Positions 13,644 to 20,044 of a DNA stretch of 40,046 bases are shown here, one piece after another. Position numbers and translations under genes: made by a program. The stretch's first letter is position 1. Each line of letters opens with the position of its first letter. This stretch comes from Micromonospora echinofusca. GTDB lineage: Bacteria; Actinomycetota; Actinomycetes; Mycobacteriales; Micromonosporaceae. Location: the NCBI RefSeq assembly GCF_017614955.1, contig NZ_WVUH01000013.1, positions 1 to 40,046 of the forward strand, read 5' to 3'. The notes beneath the pieces are model-generated. The model was not told the DNA's origin, did no database searches, and saw only the letters and a program-made list of their open reading frames with translations.

Positions 13644-16130
13644 TCACTCGTCCAGCACGGCCGCCGTGATCCGGTGCAGCGCGAACGTGTGCAGCATCTC
13701 GGTGCGCTCGTCCTCGGCCCGCAGGTAACCCGCGCCGATCGACACCGGCCGGACCAGCCGGGACGCGGTCGCCCCGTGCGCGTCCACGTACCCCACCCAC
13801 ACCTTCAGTTTGTCCCGGACCGCCTGCTGGAGTACCGCCAGCGCCTGGGTGTGGTCGTGCATGCTGCCCGCCCCGCTCGGCCCGGTGGCCCCGCGTACCG
13901 TCTCCGGCACCCGCCGGGCGGCCCGGGCCGCCGCGTCGCCCCGGCGGATCTGCTCCACGATGCCGAGCAGCCGGGGCGTACTCAACTGCGGGGTGGTCGA
14001 CGGGTCGACCACCCGGGTCGCCACCGACACCCGGGCCGGCGCCCGCCGCGCCTTCGGCCGGGTCAGCACCGCCGCACCCGAGGCGTCCTCCGGCACCGGG
14101 GCGTACCCCGCGTCGCGTAACGCGTTCAGCATCCGGCCCACCTGGAACGCGGTGACCAGCACCGTCGGTGCCAACCGGCGCAGGCCCAGCGACTCCAGCC
14201 GCCGGTCCGCCAGCACCTCGGTCAGCAGCCCCTCGTCGTCGCTGCGCAGGTACGCGCCCGCCGACCCGACCCGTAGCCCGCCGTGCCGGCGCGCCATGTC
14301 GTCCACCAGGTACGTCAACGCCTGCGGCACCGGGGTACGGGACCGCCGCCGGAACAGCCCGTGCAGGTCGTCGGCCGAGTACCCGGCGTCCAGGGCACGC
14401 CGCACACTGGCCGGGGTGACCCGGTGCACGCTCGCCCCGCCCGCCGACTCGGGCTCGGTCACCGCGTCCAGTTCGGCGGCGAGCGTCGGCTCGGGCGGCC
14501 CGGGTACCACCACGCTCAGATCCGCCTGGACGAGGAAGTGGTCGACCGGGGTGGGCAGCAGCGCGTCGAGGGCACGGACCGCCGTGGACGCCTCACCCGG
14601 GCCGGCGTCGGCCTCCGGCCGGATGCCCAGCGGGTCGTCCGTGGAGGCGGCGGCCCGGGCGTCCGCAGCGGCCAGGTCGGCCAGCAGCAGCCGGCCGTAC
14701 GAGGTGAGCGCACCCAGCCCGGTCACGCCGAGCCGGGCCGCCTCGACCAGCACCTCACGGTGGGCCGCCTCCCGGCCCCGGCTGCGTCGCGGGGACCGCC
14801 AGTCCAGCAGCGCCAGCACCTCGTCCGCCCCGGGCGCGGTACCCGCCGGCAGGTCGGCGAGGACCGTCAGCACCGCCCGGCGGGCGGCCGGCGCGGCGGC
14901 CCGTTCCGCCTCCGGTGCCAGCGCGTTGATCGGTCGGTCCCGGTCGTCGCGCTGCCCGACCAGCCCGACCTGACGGGTCATCGTCAACCAGGCCCGGATG
15001 AGCTGCTCCCAGCGCCGGGCCAGGGAACCGGCCCGCCACAGCTCGTACCCGGCGGTGGGCAGCACCTGCTGGTCGGCGCCGGTGCGGGTGGTGGTGGCCC
15101 CGGGCAGGTCCAGTTCACCGGCGAGCCCGGCCGCGTACATGGTCTCCAGCAGCAGGGCGGTGGTCGGCTCGTCCACCCCGACGGTCCGGGCCAACCGGCG
15201 CAGGTCGCGTACCCCGATCCCGCCGGACCGCAGGACCGGTGCCGGCTCGACGGCCAGCGCCTCCAGCAGTGCCTCGGCGTGCCGTACCAGTTCCAGGGCC
15301 TGCCCGGCCCCGGCGGAGTCGGCGGCCTTCGGCTCGCGCGCCGGGCTGTCCGGCACGGGAGGCTGCGGGTGCAGCGGCCCCAGCGGCCCGGTCTCCCGGC
15401 GGAGCAGCAGCCCCAGTTCGCGGGGGAGTTCGACGGCGGCCTCCCCGGTGCCGCCCGCGTCGGAGATCACCACCAGCAGGCCCTGGTCGACCAGCCAGCG
15501 CACCGGGGAACCGGTGGGTGCCCCACCGTTGACCTCGTCGGCCGGCAGGTCCCCCTCGGCGCCGGCGGGCACGGCGCGCAGGGCGCCGGGCGGGAGCGTG
15601 CCGACCGGCGGCCCGGCGGCCAACCGGTCGAGGATCTTGCGGGCCGCCGGTGGGGCGGCCAGCACCGTCCGGCGCAGCCGGGCCGGGTCCGCGCAGAGCG
15701 CCGCCGTGCCCGGGTCCAGCTCCGCCGCCGGTCGGCCCAGACCTGCCGGGTACGGCGGGGACACCTCGTCGACCCCGGGCACCACCCGCAGCGCGTCCGC
15801 CGGGCCGTGCAGCAGGAACAGGGCCCGCAGCCGGTCCAGTGCGGCACGTACGGCGGCCGGGTCGGTGCCGCCGGCCAGGTCCAGTACCGCCCGGACCGAG
15901 GTCGGCCCGTCGGCCGGCTCCCGGGTCAGTCGGGCGGCGTCCAGGATGCGCAGGGTGAACTGGTCCAGCCCGTCCAGGGCGCGGGCCACCGAGACCCGGG
16001 ACTGGGCGCGTAGGGCCAGCGCGGAGACGTCGGCGGGTACCGGCACGACGAGATCCGGCCGCAACCGGAGCAGGGCGGCCAGCGCGTCGTCGGACAGGGT
16101 CCGCAACTGGTCGGCGAGTGAGGTGGTCAT
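13644..16130 (-). CDS. Helicase-associated protein with XPB-N-terminal-like and WYL-like domains
   Basis: An 828-residue protein of the actinobacterial helicase-associated family (Rv0862c-like, from memory). The N-terminus MTTSLADQLRTLSDDALAALL leads into several winged-helix-like segments. Residues about 530-625 match the XPB/Ssl2 N-terminal-type domain (HFLVQADLSVVVPGPPEP, LDAGYSADDLHGLFRRRS, TYLVDDMARRHGGLRVG). The last 65 residues resemble a WYL domain (LQQAVRDKLKVWVGYVDA, ending HRITAAVL). There is no Walker A motif, so it is not itself an ATPase. Its presence beside xpb in this and mycobacterial genomes suggests a partner of XPB, by inference. ATG at 16130. Confidence 0.87.
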   Translation of the reverse strand: MTTSLADQLRTLSDDALAALLRLRPDLVVPVPADVSALALRAQSRVSVARALDGLDQFTLRILDAARLTREPADGPTSVRAVLDLAGGTDPAAVRAALDRLRALFLLHGPADALRVVPGVDEVSPPYPAGLGRPAAELDPGTAALCADPARLRRTVLAAPPAARKILDRLAAGPPVGTLPPGALRAVPAGAEGDLPADEVNGGAPTGSPVRWLVDQGLLVVISDAGGTGEAAVELPRELGLLLRRETGPLGPLHPQPPVPDSPAREPKAADSAGAGQALELVRHAEALLEALAVEPAPVLRSGGIGVRDLRRLARTVGVDEPTTALLLETMYAAGLAGELDLPGATTTRTGADQQVLPTAGYELWRAGSLARRWEQLIRAWLTMTRQVGLVGQRDDRDRPINALAPEAERAAAPAARRAVLTVLADLPAGTAPGADEVLALLDWRSPRRSRGREAAHREVLVEAARLGVTGLGALTSYGRLLLADLAAADARAAASTDDPLGIRPEADAGPGEASTAVRALDALLPTPVDHFLVQADLSVVVPGPPEPTLAAELDAVTEPESAGGASVHRVTPASVRRALDAGYSADDLHGLFRRRSRTPVPQALTYLVDDMARRHGGLRVGSAGAYLRSDDEGLLTEVLADRRLESLGLRRLAPTVLVTAFQVGRMLNALRDAGYAPVPEDASGAAVLTRPKARRAPARVSVATRVVDPSTTPQLSTPRLLGIVEQIRRGDAAARAARRVPETVRGATGPSGAGSMHDHTQALAVLQQAVRDKLKVWVGYVDAHGATASRLVRPVSIGAGYLRAEDERTEMLHTFALHRITAAVLDE

Positions 16131-16186
16131 CGTCGTTCCACGCTATCCGGCCGGAAGCCGCTCGGCCCGTCGGACGTCCGGCCGGA

Positions 16187-16192
16187 TAGGTT
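16187..16192 (+). promoter_or_regulatory. -10 element of a probable leaderless promoter
   Basis: TAGGTT ends 6 nt before the GTG at 16199; the intervening CGGCCG cannot act as an SD. The same TAGGTT hexamer and distance are seen before the gene at 62. Confidence 0.5.
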
Positions 16193-16198
16193 CGGCCG

Positions 16199-16816
16199 GT
16201 GTCCCCTCTTGTGGTCGGATTCGACCTTGACATGACCCTGGTGGACTCCCGTCCCGGGATCGCCGCCTGCTACCACGCCCTGACCGCCGAGACCGGGGTG
16301 TACGTGGACGCCGACGCGGCGGTGTCCCGGCTCGGCCCGCCGTTGCGGACCGAGATCGCCCGGTGGTTCCCGCCGGAGCGGGTCGAGGCGGCCGTCACCC
16401 GGTACCGGGAGCTGTACCCGGCGTACGCGATCACCCCGACGGTGCCGCTGCCCGGCGCCGTCGCGGCCCTCGCCGAGGTACGCGCGCAGGGCGGCCGGGT
16501 GGTCGTGGTCACCTCGAAACTGGGCCGGCTCGCCCGGCTGCACCTGGACCACCTCGGGATGGCGGTCGACGAGGTGGCCGGTGACCTCTTCGCCGAGGAA
16601 AAGGCGACCGCGATCAGCCGGTACGGCGTCGGCGTCTACGTCGGTGACCACGTCGCGGACATGGTGGCCGCCCGGACCGCCGGTGTGCCCGGGATCGGGG
16701 TCACCACCGGGCCCTGCGGTGCGGACGAACTGACCGGTGCCGGAGCCCGACTCGTGCTCGATGATCTCACCGGATTCCCGGCGGCGCTGGCGGGCCTGAT
16801 CCGGCTAGCCTGGTGA
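16199..16816 (+). CDS. HAD-family phosphatase (phosphoglycolate-phosphatase-like)
   Basis: A 205-residue haloacid dehalogenase-like hydrolase. Motif I is FDLDMTLVDS with nucleophile D9 and general acid/base D11. The alpha-helical cap spans about residues 17-80. Motif II is VVVTSKLG, and motif III/IV is YVGDHVADMVAARTAGV. The lysine of motif III appears in FAEEKATAI. The fold and length fit phosphoglycolate-phosphatase-like or related small-molecule phosphatases; the true substrate is not predictable. GTG at 16199 follows a TAGGTT -10 by 6 nt, implying a leaderless transcript. It is divergent from the helicase-associated gene and 33 nt upstream of the cold-shock gene. Confidence 0.87.
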   Translation: MSPLVVGFDLDMTLVDSRPGIAACYHALTAETGVYVDADAAVSRLGPPLRTEIARWFPPERVEAAVTRYRELYPAYAITPTVPLPGAVAALAEVRAQGGRVVVVTSKLGRLARLHLDHLGMAVDEVAGDLFAEEKATAISRYGVGVYVGDHVADMVAARTAGVPGIGVTTGPCGADELTGAGARLVLDDLTGFPAALAGLIRLAW

Positions 16817-16849
16817 CATCAGCAGTCTCCTACGAAGCAGGGGTTCTCA

Positions 16850-17236
16850 GTGCCGACGGGTCGAGTGAAGTGGTATGACGCGGCCAAGGGATACGGGTTC
16901 GTCACCAGTGACGAGGGTGGCGACGTGTTCCTGCCGAAGACCGCGCTACCGGCGGGGGTCACCGATCTGAAGGGCGGTCAGCGCATCGATTTCAGCGTGG
17001 TGGACAGCCGCCGGGGCGCCCAGGCGATGGGGGTCAAGGTGCTGGACGCGCCGCCGTCGATGGCCGAGCTGCGCCGTCGTCCGGCCGAGGAGCTGCACGG
17101 GCTGGTCGAGGACATGATCAAGGTACTGGAGGCCAAGGTCCAGCCGGATCTGCGCCGGGGTCGGTTCCCGGACAAGAAGACCGCGCAGAAGATCGCTCAG
17201 CTCGTCCACGCGGTCGCCCGCGAGTTGGAGATCTGA
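16850..17236 (+). CDS. Cold-shock-domain protein with helical C-terminal extension
   Basis: A 128-residue nucleic-acid-binding protein. Residues 1-66 are a CspA-type OB fold with RNP1 KGYGFVTS and an RNP2 variant DVFLPKT in place of the usual VFVH. Residues about 70-128 form an added helical domain (MAELRRRPAEELHGLVEDM, KKTAQKIAQLVHAVARELEI), as in the longer CspB of actinobacteria. Such proteins act as RNA chaperones. The GTG start at 16850 begins the fold exactly. Its last 40 nt overlap the 3' end of mqnD on the other strand. Confidence 0.9.
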   Translation: MPTGRVKWYDAAKGYGFVTSDEGGDVFLPKTALPAGVTDLKGGQRIDFSVVDSRRGAQAMGVKVLDAPPSMAELRRRPAEELHGLVEDMIKVLEAKVQPDLRRGRFPDKKTAQKIAQLVHAVARELEI

Positions 17237-18081
17237 GGCAGCCGGGGGGTCAACCCCGCGTCGGCGGCCCGGCGCAGCAGGGCGTCCACCGCCGCGTGGC
17301 CCTCCGTCCCCAGGTCGGCGGTGAACTCGTTGACGTAGAGCCCGATGTGCCGGTCCACCACGTCGGGCTCCATCTCCTGGGCGTGGGCCAGCACGTAGTC
17401 CCGGCTCGCCGCCGGGTCGGCCCACGCCTGGCGCACCGAGGCGCGGATCCACCCGGCGGCGGCCACCGGGTCGACCGTGCCGCGCCGGGCCAGGATGGCG
17501 CCGAGCGGGATCGGCAGGCCGGTGTCCCGCTCCCACCATTCGCCGAGGTCGACCAGGGCGGTCAGCCCGTGCCGGGGGTAGGTGAACCGGGCCTCGTGGA
17601 TCACCAGTCCGGCGTCGTACCGGCCGGCGGCGACGCCCGGCATGATCTCGTGGAACGGCACCACCTCGATCCGGGCCGGGGGACGGCCCGCCGACCAGAG
17701 CCGGAAGAGCAGGTACGCGGTGGTCCGGTCACCGGGTACCGCGACGGTGGCGCCGGTCAGGTCCGACCGGTCGGCCCGGGTGGTCCGCTCGGCGTCGGCG
17801 GCCGTGCCGGTGCGGTCGGCCCGGGTGAGCACCAGTGGGCCGCAGCCCCGACCGAGTGCGCCGCCGCAGGGCAGCAGGTGGTAGTCGTCGAGCAGCCAGG
17901 GCAGCGCCCCGTAGCTCACCTTGACCAGGTCGAAGGCGCCCCGCTCGGCGGCGGTGTTGGTGACGTCCACGTCGGCGTAGGTGACCTCGACCGGTGGTGC
18001 CCCGGGCACCCGGCCGTGCACCAGGGCGTGGAAGACGAAGGTGTCGTTGGGGCAGGGCGAGATCGCCAGCGAGAGCGTCAC
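17197..18081 (-). CDS. mqnD: 1,4-dihydroxy-6-naphthoate synthase, menaquinone futalosine pathway
   Basis: A 294-residue MqnD-type enzyme that converts cyclic dehypoxanthine futalosine to 1,4-dihydroxy-6-naphthoate in menaquinone synthesis. The N-terminal LAISPCPNDTFVFHAL is the family signature, followed by VTYADVDVTNTAAERGAFDLVKVS and VSYGALPWLLDDY. The periplasmic-binding-protein-like fold continues with TVAVPGDRTTAYLLFRLW and HEARFTYPRHGLT. GTG at 18081 lies 6 nt after TACGGT on the minus strand, a leaderless arrangement, and matches the family start. Its 3' end overlaps the convergent cold-shock gene by 40 bp. The other futalosine gene here is mqnB at 19349-20044. Confidence 0.93.
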   Translation of the reverse strand: MTLSLAISPCPNDTFVFHALVHGRVPGAPPVEVTYADVDVTNTAAERGAFDLVKVSYGALPWLLDDYHLLPCGGALGRGCGPLVLTRADRTGTAADAERTTRADRSDLTGATVAVPGDRTTAYLLFRLWSAGRPPARIEVVPFHEIMPGVAAGRYDAGLVIHEARFTYPRHGLTALVDLGEWWERDTGLPIPLGAILARRGTVDPVAAAGWIRASVRQAWADPAASRDYVLAHAQEMEPDVVDRHIGLYVNEFTADLGTEGHAAVDALLRRAADAGLTPRLPQISNSRATAWTS

Positions 18082-18132
18082 GCCCCAACCGTAACCGCAC
18101 GCCCCGTACGGCGGTCGCGCCGCTACCCGGCC

Positions 18133-18190
18133 GGTGCTGGCCGGATGGCGGTGTTGTTCGGACTGCGGTGCTGGCCGGATGGCGGTGTTG
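18133..18190. repeat. Two identical 24-nt direct repeats
   Basis: The 24 nt starting GGTGCTGGCCGGATGG at 18133 recur exactly at 18167, a period of 34 nt. The copies flank TTCGGACTGC. They look like a recent local duplication upstream of mqnD. Confidence 0.75.
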
Positions 18191-18240
18191 GCCGGTCGTG
18201 CCCCGGAGCGTGGTTGCGGAGTGCCGGACCCTGATTGGCG

Positions 18241-18342
18241 CGCTGTCGAGCTGCTAGCAAAGACGGAGCGCGGGATGAACCGCCGGGGCGGTGCCGTTCC
18301 TCTCATCGATCCGATAGCACATTCGGAGCAGCTCGACAGCGT
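18241..18342. repeat. Palindromic repeat family C, copy 1 (compact form)
   Basis: Perfect 15-nt terminal arms CGCTGTCGAGCTGCT (18241-18255) and AGCAGCTCGACAGCG (18327-18341) enclose 71 nt. The right-hand 30 nt (18313-18342) match 38538-38567 at 27 positions, and the left arm with its flank matches 38301 onward. A smaller complementarity, GCCGGGGCGGT, lies near the centre. Confidence 0.8.
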
Positions 18343-18376
18343 CCCACCAGCACTACGGCACCTCGTGTCGGACGAG

Positions 18377-18397
18377 TTTTCCACAACTTTGTCCACA
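18377..18397 (+). promoter_or_regulatory. Pair of DnaA-box-like sequences
   Basis: TTTTCCACA (18377-18385) and TTGTCCACA (18389-18397) lie 12 nt apart on the same strand, in a locally AT-richer patch upstream of the XRE-GNAT gene. TTGTCCACA matches the Streptomyces DnaA-box consensus as I recall it. With no dnaA or dnaN nearby and only two boxes this is not a chromosomal origin; a DnaA-responsive promoter or titration site is possible. Confidence 0.4.
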
Positions 18398-18449
18398 GGT
18401 TTGGTCCGGCTGTTGAAATGCTCCCGGCCAGCGCGCGAGCATCCGGGAC

Positions 18450-19319
18450 ATGGCCGAGGAACCGGGTGGGTGCGATGTCGGTGCGGTCCTGCGGGCGGTG
18501 CGCCGTGCTGCGGATCTCAGTCAACGGGAGCTGGCGGCGAGAGCGGGGGTGCCCGGGAGCACGGTCGCGCGGATCGAGTCGGGGCAGACGGGAAATCCCG
18601 GGTTCCGGACGGTGGAGCAGTTGGTCCGGGCGGGCGGTGCCCGGCTGGTGGTCGAACCACTCAGCACCGAACCACCCAGCACCGAACCACCCAGCACCGG
18701 ACCATCCGGCTTCGAGCTGCTCAGTGCCGGTCCACCCGGCTCGGAGCTGCGGGACCGGGCGGACCGGCGCTACCCGGCGCATCTGGATGTCCGCGAGGTG
18801 CGCGGGCCCCGGGACTGGCCGGGCGCCTGGTGGGCCCACTGGTACGACCTGCCGCCCGAACGGTGGCCGCTGCCGGTGCCGGCGGCGATGTACGACCTGT
18901 GCCGCCGGCGGCGGGACCGGCGCCGGTGGGGCGAGCGGGTGCGGCAGGCCGTCCGGGTACGCCGCATCACGGCGGGTCTGCCGGCGGGTTCCTGGCGGTT
19001 CGTGGCGGACCTGCCGGACGGCGGGACCGTCGGCGAGTTGCGGGCACACCAGCGCAGCATGGACCTGCGTTACGGCCACGACCTCGGTGACCAGCGGGAA
19101 CTCGTCCTCGACGGAGTGCTGGTCGCGCCCGGGTACCGGCTGCTCGGCATCGGACGCCGGTTGGTGGGCGCCTTCGTCGAGGAGATGGACCGGGCGGGCA
19201 TCCGGGAGGCGTACGCGATCGGGGAGGCCGGCTCGTCCGACTTCCTGACCGCCTGCGGGTTCCGGGTCGCCGCCGGCCGGCCGGTGGCGTTGTCGCTGAT
19301 CCGGCGCCCATCGAGCTGA
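18450..19319 (+). CDS. XRE helix-turn-helix fused to GNAT acetyltransferase
   Basis: A 289-residue two-domain protein. Residues about 9-66 are an XRE-type HTH (VLRAVRRAADLSQRELAARA, STVARIESG). Residues 71-86 are a low-complexity linker of repeated STEPP units. A middle region (about 105-175) contains WYDLPPERWPLPVPAAMYDL and a very basic helix CRRRRDRRRWGERVRQAV. The C-terminus (about 185-285) is a GNAT fold: GELRAHQ, VLVAPGYRLLGIGRRL (acetyl-CoA motif with G233 and G235) and ACGFRVAAG. It may acetylate a protein or small molecule while binding DNA; target unknown. It sits on the opposite strand between mqnB and mqnD. No clear SD precedes the ATG. Confidence 0.8.
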   Translation: MAEEPGGCDVGAVLRAVRRAADLSQRELAARAGVPGSTVARIESGQTGNPGFRTVEQLVRAGGARLVVEPLSTEPPSTEPPSTGPSGFELLSAGPPGSELRDRADRRYPAHLDVREVRGPRDWPGAWWAHWYDLPPERWPLPVPAAMYDLCRRRRDRRRWGERVRQAVRVRRITAGLPAGSWRFVADLPDGGTVGELRAHQRSMDLRYGHDLGDQRELVLDGVLVAPGYRLLGIGRRLVGAFVEEMDRAGIREAYAIGEAGSSDFLTACGFRVAAGRPVALSLIRRPSS

Positions 19320-19350
19320 TCCGGAGCGCACCGGGCTGATCCGGCGACCT
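19296..19350. repeat. Tandem 20-bp repeat across the XRE-GNAT stop codon
   Basis: CTGATCCGG recurs at 19296, 19316 and 19336, a strict 20-bp period, with the bases between partly conserved (C(C/A)TCGAG, CACCGGG). The TGA stop at 19317 lies in the second unit. The repeat may have shifted the original stop. Confidence 0.6.
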
Positions 19351-20044
19351 ACCAGCCCGGGCCGAGGACCGGGCCGAGGGCGGTCGCCGCAGCGGTCAGG
19401 GCCGCGAATGCCTCCCGCATCCGCCAGTTCCCCCGGTCCCGGGGACCGATCGGGTTGGAGATGGTGCGCAACTCGGCGAAGGGCAGGCCGGCCTGCGTGG
19501 CGGCGACGCCCACGGCGTACCCCTCCATCGCCTCGGCCACGGCGTCCGGGTGCCGTTCGGCGAGGAGCCGGGTGCTGTCGGCGGTGCCGGTCACGGTGCC
19601 CACGGTCAGTACCGTGCCCACGGCCGCCGCCGGCAGGGCCTGCCGGAGGGTCCCGAGCAGCACCGGGTCGGCGTCGACCAGGATGCCTCCGCCGAGCTGG
19701 TCGAGGGGCATACCCAGCTCGTCCAGTGGGATGAACCCGTCCGGCGACTCGGCGCCCAGATCGGCGGCGATGCTACGGCTGGCCAGTACCGTGCCGCCGA
19801 CCTCGACCCGGCCCGGGAAGCCGCCACCTATCCCGGCGCTGAGCACCGCCCGGTACGGCCGTCCGGCCGCCTCGGCCAGCGCCAGCAGCCGGGCCGTCGC
19901 GGCACCGGCCGCGCCCGGCCCGACCCCGACCGGTGCGACGGTCACGCCCTGCCCACCCGACCCGGCCGCCGCGCACGCCGCCAGCCCGGCCCGTACCGCC
20001 TCCGCCTCGACCGGTACGGCGGTGACGACCAGCAGTCCCGTCAC
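19349..20044 (-). CDS. mqnB: Futalosine hydrolase
   Basis: A 231-residue nucleosidase of the MTA/SAH nucleosidase fold that releases hypoxanthine from futalosine in the alternative menaquinone pathway. Landmarks are LVVTAVPVEAEAV at the start, VLSAGIGGGFPG (about 68-79), SRSIAADLGAESPDGF (about 89-104), and the AEAMEGYAVGVAA segment (about 170) carrying the substrate-binding Met-Glu. NPIGPRDRGNW near residue 201 is typical of MqnB. The GTG at 20044 overlaps the stop codon of the upstream MFS gene (GTGA), so translation is coupled to that transporter. mqnD lies downstream beyond an inserted plus-strand gene. Confidence 0.93.
   Translation of the reverse strand: MTGLLVVTAVPVEAEAVRAGLAACAAAGSGGQGVTVAPVGVGPGAAGAATARLLALAEAAGRPYRAVLSAGIGGGFPGRVEVGGTVLASRSIAADLGAESPDGFIPLDELGMPLDQLGGGILVDADPVLLGTLRQALPAAAVGTVLTVGTVTGTADSTRLLAERHPDAVAEAMEGYAVGVAATQAGLPFAELRTISNPIGPRDRGNWRMREAFAALTAAATALGPVLGPGW

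Larger units (their letters stand above)
18082..18449. other. Gene-free, repeat-rich spacer between mqnD and the XRE-GNAT gene
   Basis: This 368-nt stretch holds no gene. It contains the mqnD promoter (TACGGT, 18093-18088, minus), a 24-nt direct repeat (18133-18156 and 18167-18190, identical), repeat family C (18241-18342) and two DnaA-box-like sites (18377-18397). Confidence 0.7.

Noticed and set aside
14283..16013. Long plus-strand open frame opposite the helicase-associated gene
   Set aside because: Arg/Gly/Gln-rich translation with no motif; shadow of the real minus-strand gene.
18377..18397. Replication origin
   Set aside because: Only two DnaA-box-like sites, no AT-rich unwinding region, and no dnaA, dnaN or gyrase genes nearby.
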